Source: Bin34 sp963422415 (GTDB lineage: Bacteria > Chloroflexota > Anaerolineae > Caldilineales > Caldilineaceae). Taken from it: a stretch of DNA of 64,000 nt. Shown here in pieces: positions 1-8,592 of this stretch. Location of the stretch: contig OY729430.1 of the NCBI GenBank assembly GCA_963422415.1, forward strand, positions 992,001 to 1,056,000, in the 5' to 3' direction. The notes beneath the pieces were generated by a model. It worked only from the letters and a program-made list of their open reading frames with translations, ran no database searches and was not told the origin of the DNA. Both the position numbers and the translations under genes were made by a program. Position 1 is the stretch's first letter. Each line of letters opens with the position of its first letter.

Positions 1-869
1 TGACAAGCCTGACGTTTCTGGCGGATGCGAGGCGAGGCATAGTGACGTGGGTGGGGGTTGGATTCCAACAGATCGGACAGCGGTGTCATGGGGATTTTGG
101 CAACGGGCCACGGAAAAAGGAGGAAGGGCATCCGTGTTGCCACAATGATGGTCCGGTCCCGCTTCTGCGGCAGTCCGAAGTCCCGTGCATTCAGTACCCG
201 GCAATCCACGGTGTAGCCTTCCTGCTCCAGTCCTTCCTGGATTTGACGCAGAACCATACCGCCATGGATGCTGACCAGCTGACGCACGTTTTCCAGCACG
301 ATGCCGAGAGGTCGCTTGCATCGGATGACACGCAGGATTTCCCCAAACAAGTTGCCGCGTGGATCAGCCAGTCCTTTCCGCTTGCCGATGATGGAAAAGG
401 GCTGGCAGGGGAATCCTGCAAACAACAGCTCATGATCGGGAATGTCCTGACCTTGGATGAGCGTGATGTCCCCCGCTGGCTCCAGACCCAAATTGTGCCG
501 ATAGACTTTTCGTGCGGCCGCGTCAATGTCACAGGCGAACACGCAGTGCAGCCCCAAGTCGGCCGCAGCCAGGTGAAAGCCGCCAATGCCACAGAACAGA
601 TCCACAAAGCGGAATGGGGCGTCTGGGTCTCTGCCTTGGCTACTGCATCGCCGATGCCACTCCACTTGGGCCGCATGATGCTGCCGATCCATCTCCAGGT
701 TGCGGCAGATATGGTCATAGCCACTGGAGTTGGCCAATCCCATGTCCCTGCCTGCCTGTTGCAGGGATTGGCCTGTGGGCACTCGATCCAGCGTCTTGGC
801 CCCAATGTCCGGTGTAGCCGGCAACCTGCCGGACCGTCCCTTCTTGCCCACCATGGATCTGCCTCTCAT
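1..869 (-). CDS. DNA (cytosine-5) methyltransferase, 3' end outside the window
   Basis: Transfers a methyl group from SAM to C5 of cytosine in DNA. The reading frame is open to the window edge. Motif I is FVDLFCGIGGFHLA and motif IV is GFPCQPFS with the catalytic Cys; these are followed by motif VI (IVLENV) and motif VIII-like QKRDRT, so the catalytic core is intact as far as seen. The target-recognition domain lies beyond the edge. About 80 residues precede motif I in the chosen start (MRGRSMVGKKGR). The frame stays open upstream with further ATGs at 1070 (GGAGGG 12 nt before it) and 1130, so the N terminus is uncertain. No restriction endonuclease gene is visible on this side; it could be an orphan or have its partner beyond the edge. 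The next gene upstream is the unrelated oppF, on the same strand. Confidence 0.85.
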   Translation of the reverse strand, partial: MRGRSMVGKKGRSGRLPATPDIGAKTLDRVPTGQSLQQAGRDMGLANSSGYDHICRNLEMDRQHHAAQVEWHRRCSSQGRDPDAPFRFVDLFCGIGGFHLAAADLGLHCVFACDIDAAARKVYRHNLGLEPAGDITLIQGQDIPDHELLFAGFPCQPFSIIGKRKGLADPRGNLFGEILRVIRCKRPLGIVLENVRQLVSIHGGMVLRQIQEGLEQEGYTVDCRVLNARDFGLPQKRDRTIIVATRMPFLLFPWPVAKIPMTPLSDLLESNPHPRHYASPRIRQKRQAC

Positions 870-1148
870 GCCGTTGCAAAATGATGCAATGGCATTATTG
901 CGCAGAAATTCGAGGCGCGGAAAAAGCGGTGAATGCACTGATGGTTCATTCGTGACAAGCGGATGCACAAGCAGAGCATCGTCGCGATGGGAGACGTCGA
1001 AACACCCATCCACGAGATCTGCGACATGGCAACTCTCCCTGTCCAGCAATGGAGGACCAAGGACATCCATGTTGCGCCTGTTCCCTCCGTCCCAGGCCGA
1101 CCCCAGGCCCACCTCGGACGCGCCGGCCATGGTGTTCGGAAACGTGGG

Positions 1149-2165
1149 TCAGCGTTGAATTCCGTTCAGATCCAAGTCTCCGGCAAAGTGGCACGCGGCC
1201 CGATGATCCGGCCCGATATCCTGCAGAGGCGGCTCTTCGGTCCGGCAGATGTCCTCTGCATACCGACACCGGGGGTGAAAGTGACATCCTGAAGGTGGAT
1301 GGGCTGGGTCGGGCACGTCGCCCTCCAGCACGATGCGTTGCGAACGGAAACGCGGGTCCGGCCGCGGCACGGCGGACATCAGGGCTTCGGTGTAGGGGTG
1401 TCGCGGAGCCAGGAAGACGGAACGGGTGTCGGCCACTTCCACCAGTTTGCCCACGTACATGACCGCTACGCGGTCGCAGGCATACTTGATCACGCTGAGG
1501 TCGTGAGAGATGAAGAGGTAGGTCAAGTCCAGCTCGTCTTGCAGATCCTGCAGCAGATTCAGCACTTGCGAGCGAATGGAGACATCCAGGGCCGACACGG
1601 CTTCATCGGCCACCACCAGACGGGGATTCAGGGCTAGGGCCCGGGCAATGCCGATGCGCTGCCTTTCGCCCCCGCTGAAGGCGTGGGGGTATCGACTGCT
1701 GTATTCAGGCCGCAGGCCCACGGTGGAGAGCAGCGCGGCGACCCGCTCCTCCAGTTCGGAGCCAGAGAGGTCAAAGTTGACTCTCAGACTCTCCCCGACA
1801 ATCTCCAGCACTGTCAGGCGCGGATTCAGGGAAGAGAATGGATCCTGGAATATGAGCCGGATTTCCTGGTGGTAGCGAGCCAGTTCCCGCCTGGACAGGC
1901 CCGCCAAGTCCACGACGGGGCCCTCCCGCGGGTGATATAGCATGGCGCCGTCCGTGGGGTCTAGGACGCGTAGAATGCAGCGGCCTGTGGTGGTCTTGCC
2001 ACAACCTGATTCCCCCACCAACCCTAGGGTTTCCCCTTCTTCGATTTCGAAGGAAATGTCGTCTACCGCCTTGACATGGGCCGTGTCTCGCTGCAAGAAG
2101 CCGGTGCGGATCGGAAAGTGCATTTTCAGGTTGCGCACTTCCAGCAAGGGAGGGGTTCCGTTCAT
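1149..2165 (-). CDS. oppF: Oligopeptide/dipeptide ABC transporter ATP-binding protein OppF-like
   Basis: Second ATPase of the importer; hydrolyses ATP on the cytoplasmic face. The 338-residue protein has Walker A GESGCGKTTTGR, signature FSGGERQRIGIARAL, Walker B LVVADEAVSALD and the C-terminal oligo_HPY extension. Four cysteines there (GCHFHPRC, DIC, AACHF) match the spacing that binds a 4Fe-4S cluster in DppD/OppD-type subunits (family knowledge). The start MNGTPPLLEV is chosen because its ATG overlaps the oppD stop as ATGA; a longer frame exists upstream but lies inside oppD. It is the last gene of the opp operon. The transported solute cannot be read from the sequence. Confidence 0.93.
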   Translation of the reverse strand: MNGTPPLLEVRNLKMHFPIRTGFLQRDTAHVKAVDDISFEIEEGETLGLVGESGCGKTTTGRCILRVLDPTDGAMLYHPREGPVVDLAGLSRRELARYHQEIRLIFQDPFSSLNPRLTVLEIVGESLRVNFDLSGSELEERVAALLSTVGLRPEYSSRYPHAFSGGERQRIGIARALALNPRLVVADEAVSALDVSIRSQVLNLLQDLQDELDLTYLFISHDLSVIKYACDRVAVMYVGKLVEVADTRSVFLAPRHPYTEALMSAVPRPDPRFRSQRIVLEGDVPDPAHPPSGCHFHPRCRYAEDICRTEEPPLQDIGPDHRAACHFAGDLDLNGIQR

Positions 2166-3193
2166 GCCCGCGTCGCCTCTTCCTCGTAGAGCAGGCAGCG
2201 TACGGTCCGGTTTCCGGACAACATGTAGACCGGCGGGTTTTCCCGGTCGCAACGGCCCTCCCGCATTTCATCGCAACGGGGATTGAAGGGACAGCCGGTG
2301 GGACGGTGAAAGGGATCGGGCACGATGCCTCGAATCGAATCCAGACGGCTTTCGTCTTCGAAGTCAAAACGCGGAATGCTGCGCAGCAGAGCTCGGGTAT
2401 AGGGATGCTTGGGATCGTGGAAGATCTCGTCCACTGTGCCCTGCTCGGCGATCTGGCCCAGATACATGACAACCACGTCGTCCGCCATCTCGGCGACCAC
2501 GCCCAGATCATGGGTGATCAAGATCACGCCCATCCGGAATTCCGCCTGCAATTCCCTGAGCAAGGCCATGATCTGGGCTTGCGTGGTTACGTCTAGGGCC
2601 GTGGTGGGTTCGTCCGCAATCAGCAGCCGAGGGCTGCAGGAAAGGGCCATGGCGATCATGACGCGCTGGCGCATGCCCCCACTCAACTCAAAGGTGTAGG
2701 CGTCGTAGTTCCGCTCCGCACGGGGAATGCCCACGCGTTGCAGCATCTCGATGCCCCGCGTGCGAGCTTCCCGGGGCGTTACGCGCAGATGCAGCTCCAA
2801 CGCTTCGGAGATCTGGTTGCCCACCGTGTGAATGGGACTCAGAGAAGTCATCGGCTCTTGAAACACCATGGCGATGTCCCGACCCCGGATGTTCCTGAGC
2901 TGCCTGCTGGCAGGACCCATGGCCGCCAGATCCAACGCGTGCACGGCTCCCTCCAGACTGTGGTCATGAAACAGGATCTGGCCGGACACAATCCGGCCCG
3001 GCGCATCGACAACCTGCAGGATGGACTGGGCCGTCACGCTCTTGCCGCAGCCGCTTTCCCCTACAATGCACAGAGTGCGCTCGCGGTAGACATCGAAGTC
3101 CACTCCGTCCACGGCCTTGACCACCCCTTCATCCAGCGGAAAGTGCACGCGCAGGTCCGAGACCTGCAGCAGGGGTTCGCGTGCGGGGGGCAT
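2162..3193 (-). CDS. oppD: Oligopeptide/dipeptide ABC transporter ATP-binding protein OppD-like
   Basis: First ATPase subunit of the importer, 343 residues. Walker A is GESGCGKSVTAQ, signature LSGGMRQRVMIAMAL, Walker B LLIADEPTTALD, with an H-loop in ILITHDLGVV. The C-terminal oligo_HPY segment carries Cys residues (GCPFNPRC, GRC, RCLLY) in the Fe-S pattern also seen in its OppF partner. Six bases separate it from oppC and its stop overlaps the oppF start, so the pair is probably translationally coupled. No strong Shine-Dalgarno precedes the ATG. Confidence 0.93.
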   Translation of the reverse strand: MPPAREPLLQVSDLRVHFPLDEGVVKAVDGVDFDVYRERTLCIVGESGCGKSVTAQSILQVVDAPGRIVSGQILFHDHSLEGAVHALDLAAMGPASRQLRNIRGRDIAMVFQEPMTSLSPIHTVGNQISEALELHLRVTPREARTRGIEMLQRVGIPRAERNYDAYTFELSGGMRQRVMIAMALSCSPRLLIADEPTTALDVTTQAQIMALLRELQAEFRMGVILITHDLGVVAEMADDVVVMYLGQIAEQGTVDEIFHDPKHPYTRALLRSIPRFDFEDESRLDSIRGIVPDPFHRPTGCPFNPRCDEMREGRCDRENPPVYMLSGNRTVRCLLYEEEATRA

Positions 3194-3199
3194 GTCGGA

Positions 3200-4330
3200 T
3201 CAGCGGGCGTACGGATCCGCCGCATCGCGGAGGCCGTCTCCCAGGAAGTTAAGGGCCAGGATGGCCACGAACACGGCGCTCCCCGTGGTGAACAGCAGCC
3301 AAGGGGCGGTAGCCACCGTCCGGATGTTCTGTCCCTCCTTGAGCAGCACGCCCCAGCTCACAATCGGCGGACGCAGGCCCAATCCCAAGAAGCTCAAGGC
3401 CGTCTCGGCCAGAATCATGTTGGGAATGGCCAGAGTCAGGGACGCGATGATATGGCTCATGAAGGAGGGCACCATATGGTGCATGATGATCCGCAGTTCC
3501 TTCACTCCGTCCAGCCGGGCGGCCACCACGAAATCCTCGGTCCTCAGACTCAGAAAGCGGCCGCGGACCACGCGGGCCAATTCAGTCCAGCCAATGAAGG
3601 AGAGAATAATGGTGATGCCGAAGTAGACTCGTAGCGGGGGCCAGTCCGTAGGCAATGCCGCGGCCAGCCCCATCCACAGCGGAATGGTGGGCACCGAACG
3701 AATGAATTCAATGATCCGTTGAATGACGCTGTCAAGCGCGCCGCCGTAGTAGCCGGAAAGGCCGCCGAGCACAACTCCCAGCATCAGACTGACGGCCACT
3801 CCCACCAGTCCAATGGACATGGAGATGCGGGTACCATACAGGAGTCGCGTGAACATGTCCCGGCCCAACACATCGGCGCCCATGATGAAAAAGGGAGCTT
3901 CCGGATCCTCCAGGCCGAAGAGATGCCGATCCGTGTCAATGAAGCCCAGCAACTTGTAGGGAGCGCCGCGCACCATCGGCTTCAGGTACAGCTTGGTTTC
4001 CTCATCCGGCACAAAGACCCGGCGCAGGGCTTCCTGCTCTATTTCCACCTTGTAGGCGTAGACAAAGGGGCGCAACTGGCGCTCGCCCGCCGAAGTGCGG
4101 TCAAGGAGATGAATGCGTTGCGGCGGCGCATAGGTGAAATCGCCGCGGAAGTGTTCCGGGATGGTGGGGGCCAGAAAACCGGCGAAGACGGCGATCAGGT
4201 AAATCAACAGCACGATCACGCTAGAGGTCATCGCCAGCCGGTGGCGGCGAAAACGCCACCACATGAGCTGCCACTGCGTGGCAACAAAGACGGTGTCCTG
4301 TTGCAGGTGGAGAGCCGGCGCCACAGCCAT
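3200..4330 (-). CDS. oppC: Oligopeptide ABC transporter permease OppC-like
   Basis: Inner-membrane permease of the importer, 376 residues. One membrane segment lies near residues 35-55, followed by a long extracytoplasmic insert (about residues 55-155) and then five hydrophobic segments. The cytoplasmic coupling (EAA-type) loop reads AARLDGVKELRIIMHHMVP. The C terminus GDGLRDAADPYAR is the usual ending of DppC/OppC proteins. The large insert after the first helix makes it longer than a typical 300-residue DppC and resembles OppC proteins with an N_OppC region. It lies 12 nt downstream of oppB. Confidence 0.92.
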   Translation of the reverse strand: MAVAPALHLQQDTVFVATQWQLMWWRFRRHRLAMTSSVIVLLIYLIAVFAGFLAPTIPEHFRGDFTYAPPQRIHLLDRTSAGERQLRPFVYAYKVEIEQEALRRVFVPDEETKLYLKPMVRGAPYKLLGFIDTDRHLFGLEDPEAPFFIMGADVLGRDMFTRLLYGTRISMSIGLVGVAVSLMLGVVLGGLSGYYGGALDSVIQRIIEFIRSVPTIPLWMGLAAALPTDWPPLRVYFGITIILSFIGWTELARVVRGRFLSLRTEDFVVAARLDGVKELRIIMHHMVPSFMSHIIASLTLAIPNMILAETALSFLGLGLRPPIVSWGVLLKEGQNIRTVATAPWLLFTTGSAVFVAILALNFLGDGLRDAADPYAR

Positions 4331-4342
4331 TGCGCGTGCGGG

Positions 4343-5332
4343 TCAACTCTCGAAGCGGATGCGTGGATCCAGCCAGGCCAGCAAGATGTCAGAGACCAAG
4401 GTGCCGATTACCGTCAACAGGCCCAGCAGCAGAATGAAGCTGCCGGCCAGATACATGTCTTGGGCGACCAGGGCCCGCAGCAGCAAGGGCCCGGTGGTGG
4501 GTAGGCTCAGGACCACCGAGACGATTGCGGACCCGGAGACCAACAAGGGCAACGTCCAGCCAATGGTGCTGACAAAGGGATTCAGGGCGACGCGCACCGG
4601 ATATTTCAAGAGCAGCCGGACTTCGGGCAGGCCCTTGGCCCGGGCAGTTTTGACATACGGCTTGCGCAATTCGTCCAGGAGATTGGCCCGCATCAACCGG
4701 ATCAGGCCGGCCGTGCCGGCCGTGCCCAAGATGATCATGGGAATCCACAGGTGGCCCATCAGGTCCTGGACCCGGGCCAAGCTCCACGGCACTTCCACGA
4801 ATTCCGGGGAAAAGAGGCCGCCTACGCTCTGATTGAAGACCTTGAAGGCGATGTACATCAGAACCAGGGCCAGCAGGAAATTGGGTATTGCCAGCCCGAT
4901 GAAGCCCACTCCCGTGAAGAAGTAGTCGCCAATGGAGTACTGGCGCACCGCGGAGTAGATGCCCACCGGAAAGGCCACGGCCCACGTGAAAACCAGAGTG
5001 GCCAACGCCAGAATCACGGTCAGGCCCAAGCGGGACCAGACCAGTTCCCGGACAGGCAGCTCCCACTCGAAGGACATGCCGAAATCGCCCCGGCTGACGA
5101 TGCCCCAGATCCATTTCAGATATTGCACATGCATCGGCTGATCCAGTCCGTAGCGGCTCTCGAGAGCCGCGATGGCCTCCTCCTCGACCAAGTCTCCCGC
5201 CGCCGACAGCTGGGCGATGGTGGTGGTCAGGTAGTCGCCCGGCGGCAATTGGATAATCAGGAAGGCGATGACCGAGATCCCAAACACCGTGGGAATCATC
5301 AACACCAGACGGTGGGCGATGTAGCGCAGCAT
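4343..5332 (-). CDS. oppB: Oligopeptide ABC transporter permease OppB-like
   Basis: Partner permease, 329 residues, starting MLRYIAHRLVLMIPTVFG, the standard first helix of DppB/OppB. It has six predicted helices, an EAA-type loop around TARAKGLPEVRLLLKYPVR, and the C-terminal LLAWLDPRIRFES. It is the first gene after the strong intergenic hairpin that separates it from oppA. Confidence 0.93.
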   Translation of the reverse strand: MLRYIAHRLVLMIPTVFGISVIAFLIIQLPPGDYLTTTIAQLSAAGDLVEEEAIAALESRYGLDQPMHVQYLKWIWGIVSRGDFGMSFEWELPVRELVWSRLGLTVILALATLVFTWAVAFPVGIYSAVRQYSIGDYFFTGVGFIGLAIPNFLLALVLMYIAFKVFNQSVGGLFSPEFVEVPWSLARVQDLMGHLWIPMIILGTAGTAGLIRLMRANLLDELRKPYVKTARAKGLPEVRLLLKYPVRVALNPFVSTIGWTLPLLVSGSAIVSVVLSLPTTGPLLLRALVAQDMYLAGSFILLLGLLTVIGTLVSDILLAWLDPRIRFES

Positions 5333-5348
5333 GATCAGGCGGCGAAGT

Positions 5349-5374
5349 GCCAGGGCGGGTTAACCCGCCCTGGC
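5349..5374. repeat. Perfect 26-bp palindrome between oppA and oppB
   Basis: Thirteen bases (GCCAGGGCGGGTT) are followed directly by their reverse complement, giving a very GC-rich stem with a realistic loop around GTTAAC. It sits 30 nt after the oppA stop and 16 nt before the oppB start. There is no U-run. In importer operons such hairpins stabilise the upstream binding-protein mRNA or attenuate read-through, giving more binding protein than permease; that role is inferred here. Confidence 0.75.
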
Positions 5375-5404
5375 GGCTGGTGGGTCAAGGGCACGGCGAC
5401 GCGA

Positions 5405-7354
5405 TTATTGCTCGATGTAGTACTGTTCCGGATTGGTTTGGGCCGGCGCGGCGGACACATGCCATTGCCACAGAGTCTCCGGCACGTTCTTGAAGTTGTT
5501 CTTCACGATGCCATAGCCCTTGTAGTATTTCGTAACGCCAAAGACCCAGAAGTTCTCGGCCGCGATGTCCAGCAAGGCATTCATGATCCGATCCTGCTCC
5601 GCCAGATCCACGGTGACTTGCAGCTCTTCGTACAGCTTCTGCTGCTCGACGGCGGCGGGCGGTGGTTCCACCCCCTTGCTGCCCTCGCTGCGCCAGTAGT
5701 CCGCCCAAGCCACGCCAAAGAGCGACTCGGTGCTGAAGGGGAAATAGCTGCGGGGATCCATGACCAAGGCAATGCCGTCGGCCCCGGTCCACACCGCCAC
5801 GTCATATTCGTAGGCGGCCTTGCGTTCATAGAAGAGGGAGCGTTCCAGCACCTGGACATTGGTCTCGATGCCCACTTCGGCCCAGTAGGAGCTGACCAGC
5901 TCCATAATCTCGGCCCAGGGTTCGAAGGCGGCGATGACATTCACGTCAAAGCTGATCTTTTCCCCATCGGGGCGCAGACGCACGCCATCGGTTCCCCTAG
6001 CATAGCCCAGATTGTCCAGCAGCGCGTTGGCCTGGTCCGGATCGTACTCGGTGTACTGATAGGCCAATTGCTCGTTGTACCAAGGAGACTCCGCCAAGGG
6101 CGCGGGCTGGCGGGGCTCGCCGTCCCCTACATAGAGGATGTCGATGATTTCCTGTCGATTCATGGCCATCGAGAGGGCAATGCGGAAATCCTTCTCCAGG
6201 AAGACACTGCGCAGGGCCTCGTCCGGGTGGGCCAGATTCAGGCCGATGGACACCGGAGTTTCCCACGCATACTCCACCGTGAAGAAATCGTAGTCTCCCT
6301 CTTCCTTGCCGTCAAAGAAGGCGGCCTTGTTGCCCGGGGTGGCGATGTGTCGATCCTGCATGTCCACATCCCCGGCCATGGCCCGCAGGACCTGGACTTC
6401 GACGCTCTCCACGATGGGATACACTAGACGGTCAATGTAGGGCAGCTGATTGCCTTCCGGATCCACTTTCCAATAGTACGGATTGCGATCCGCCACCAGC
6501 TGGGTTGCCGAGGAAGCGGGGGTAGTCAAGGTCCATGCCCAGACCACCGGCATATCCACGCCGTTGAGCAGGTTGCGCTTGTTTTGGTACAGATCCACCC
6601 AGTCGCTCAGACCCAATTCCGTGACCATGGTCGCCACGCCCTCCGCGTTCAAATCTCCATGGAACTGCGCCATGTAGTGTTCGGGCTCGAAGGGATACTG
6701 AGAACCCAGCTGTCGCAGGAAGAGGCCATGAGGCGCTCCAAAACTGAACTTGACGGTATAGTCGTCGATCTTTTCGACAACGCCCACCGTGCCGCCCGGC
6801 CGCATCCACAGGGGTTTCACCGGCTGCAGTTCGTCGTTCAGCAGGTAATGCTCATACCAGAAAATGACATCGTCAGCCGTGAGGGCTTCGCCATCCGACC
6901 ACTTCATGCCTTCCCGCAGGAAGAAGATGAATTCGGTGCCGGCGTCATTGACCGTTACCGCCTCGGCGACGTTGGGAATGGTGGTGGTCAAATCCGGGGT
7001 CCAGCGCATCATGGGCTCATAGGCCATGGTGCGGCGCACCCACGGCGCGTCCGCCTGTCCCAGTAGCCCCGATCGCCAGGTGCCCCCATACTGTCCAATG
7101 GATTCGGTGACCGGCACCACCATCGGATTGACGGGCAATCTCTCTGCCAGCGGCGGCAATTCACCGGCTGCCACCATGGCGGCCAGCGCCGGTGCTTCCT
7201 TGCCGGGGGCTTCGGCCGCGGCCTCTGCGGCGGCCTCCACCGGCCTCTCTTCGGCCGTGTCGGCCGGCGCGCCAGTGCCACAGGCCGCAAGGGCCAGCGC
7301 CAACCCGCAGGCCAACCCGCTCCACCATAACGAGTGCACTCTCAATTTCCTCAT
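5405..7354 (-). CDS. oppA: Oligopeptide ABC transporter substrate-binding lipoprotein
   Basis: Extracytoplasmic solute-binding protein of the SBP_bac_5 family, 649 residues. The signal peptide MRKLRVHSLWW...LALAAC ends in an LAAC lipobox, so the mature protein is probably lipid-anchored through Cys. A low-complexity Ala/Glu-rich linker of about 25 residues follows. Family features include the region EPMMRWTPDLTTTIPNVAEA and WSDGEALTADDVIFWYEHY near the N-terminal lobe. The start has GAGGGAGA nearby upstream. It is the first gene of the operon; 575 bp without genes precede it. Peptides are the default guess, but Chloroflexota paralogues often carry other solutes. Confidence 0.9.
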   Translation of the reverse strand: MRKLRVHSLWWSGLACGLALALAACGTGAPADTAEERPVEAAAEAAAEAPGKEAPALAAMVAAGELPPLAERLPVNPMVVPVTESIGQYGGTWRSGLLGQADAPWVRRTMAYEPMMRWTPDLTTTIPNVAEAVTVNDAGTEFIFFLREGMKWSDGEALTADDVIFWYEHYLLNDELQPVKPLWMRPGGTVGVVEKIDDYTVKFSFGAPHGLFLRQLGSQYPFEPEHYMAQFHGDLNAEGVATMVTELGLSDWVDLYQNKRNLLNGVDMPVVWAWTLTTPASSATQLVADRNPYYWKVDPEGNQLPYIDRLVYPIVESVEVQVLRAMAGDVDMQDRHIATPGNKAAFFDGKEEGDYDFFTVEYAWETPVSIGLNLAHPDEALRSVFLEKDFRIALSMAMNRQEIIDILYVGDGEPRQPAPLAESPWYNEQLAYQYTEYDPDQANALLDNLGYARGTDGVRLRPDGEKISFDVNVIAAFEPWAEIMELVSSYWAEVGIETNVQVLERSLFYERKAAYEYDVAVWTGADGIALVMDPRSYFPFSTESLFGVAWADYWRSEGSKGVEPPPAAVEQQKLYEELQVTVDLAEQDRIMNALLDIAAENFWVFGVTKYYKGYGIVKNNFKNVPETLWQWHVSAAPAQTNPEQYYIEQ

Positions 7355-7932
7355 GACTAATCTCCCTCACAATGAACGGCATTAAGACTAAGGCGTCACA
7401 ACAATGCGGACGGAATCCAAGTTGTCAGTTGTCACAGAGCAAAAGCGGCCAGGCAACCCGCAGGTTGACCAGTGCAGACCATCAGGACATTAGGTCAGCC
7501 CCTAGCCTTGGTTTGCCATGGGCGAAAACAGAGATGACCTAACTTTAGCGCCGAAGGGAAGCTTTGCCCAACCCGTTTTCAGGAGCGTCCGGTTTTGTAA
7601 CCACCTGATGCGGGTGGCTCTGTGCTCTTGTACAGCCTATGCGCCAGCCAACCCAATCCACCCGGCGCCGGGTGCGGAATTTGGACGGGAGCGCGCTTCC
7701 CGGCGCCACCGGCGCGTTCCGCCTTCCGTGGATCCCAAGACTTCCCTTGTGGACTTTCATGGACCGGGCCACAAAGACGATGGGCGAGCGAGCCGGGAAA
7801 CCGTAAAGGGTGAATGTCCCGCTGGCTGTCAGGGGCAGCCAGCCTCAAAGCACAATTCAGACTGAAGGAAGATCGGACCGCTGCCAGATGCCGCGCGACT
7901 GCGTTGCGAGACAGCACGGCCTGGATGTTCGG
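7355..7932. other. Non-coding stretch upstream of oppA
   Basis: Between the oppA start and the LiaF-like gene (same strand). Short frames occur on both strands, but none has a Shine-Dalgarno sequence, family motif or coding-like composition. It should hold the opp promoter; no confident -35/-10 pair was found. No tRNA or structured RNA was recognised. Confidence 0.5.
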
Positions 7933-8301
7933 TTAGGCTTCCGGTGCGGCGTCCGCGTCTGCCACCGCGGGCAGCGGATTGCCCCGCTCGATTCGCACTG
8001 AGCCGAAGAGACAAAGACCCTGCAGCTTGAGTCGGCGCGCGGCTTCTGGAGAATTGTGGCCCAGACCAGAGGTCTCTCCCAACAGCGTCACCAGCGAGCT
8101 GTCTATGGCCCAGTCCGCGGGCACTGTGAGAGAGGTTTCCCCGAAGGCATTGAAGACATTCAGGACGACTTGGTCATAGGCCAGTTTCGCATCCTCCAAG
8201 TCCAGTTCAGTGGATCCGAAAAGGGTTACGATGGCCCCTTGACGCAGCTGTGAATCCACTTCCTTGTGCTTGGTGGATCCCAAAAGGGTGTACAAATTCA
8301 T
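7933..8301 (-). CDS. LiaF C-terminal-like small protein
   Basis: A 122-residue soluble protein without signal peptide or membrane segment. The repeated pattern (VTLFGSTELDLEDAKL, NVFNAFGETSLTVPADW, SLVTLLGET) is the beta-solenoid-like repeat of the LiaF/YvqF C-terminal family (cell-wall-active antibiotic response proteins). In Firmicutes the full-length protein inhibits the LiaRS two-component system; here the N-terminal membrane part is missing and no lia kinase or regulator is nearby, so the role is unknown. It diverges from the SPFH gene. Confidence 0.65.
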   Translation of the reverse strand: MNLYTLLGSTKHKEVDSQLRQGAIVTLFGSTELDLEDAKLAYDQVVLNVFNAFGETSLTVPADWAIDSSLVTLLGETSGLGHNSPEAARRLKLQGLCLFGSVRIERGNPLPAVADADAAPEA

Positions 8302-8431
8302 GGGCGGAGAATTTCCTGTGGGGCTTGAAGGGATATCGGCTACTTTACATCATCAGTACGCAGCAGGGTGGCGTGGAGTTGCATTTTGCAGGGGCATGTG
8401 CGCACCACGTCTTTCGTGTTCACAATTGGAT

Positions 8432-8440
8432 TGCTATAAT
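8432..8440 (+). promoter_or_regulatory. Extended -10 promoter element candidate
   Basis: TGCTATAAT matches the TGnTATAAT extended -10 consensus. It lies about 150 nt upstream of the SPFH gene in the divergent intergenic region. The -35 position (TTTCGT, 17 nt upstream) is poor, which an extended -10 can tolerate. Confidence 0.45.
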
Positions 8441-8592
8441 TATATCTAAAATAGCGACATGGATCGATGTGTCCAGGATTTGCGAATTGCCCGACTCTTT
8501 GTCCTAGGCGTCGCCCTGAACTGATACGATTAGAGAGACGGGCCCTAGGCCCCAAGTTATTTTACCGTCTTCAGCAAAGGCAGGCATTCCGC

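Noticed and set aside
42..884. 280-codon plus-strand frame across the left edge
   Set aside because: It is antisense to the DNA methyltransferase, whose catalytic motifs are read on the minus strand; the plus-strand product has no motif or Shine-Dalgarno.
4751..6427. 558-codon plus-strand frame opposite oppB/oppA
   Set aside because: Antisense shadow of two well-supported genes; His/Gln/Gly-rich translation typical of GC-rich antisense.
7355..7932. Possible small genes or riboswitch upstream of oppA
   Set aside because: Short frames lack start signals, and no known riboswitch consensus or stem set was found by eye.
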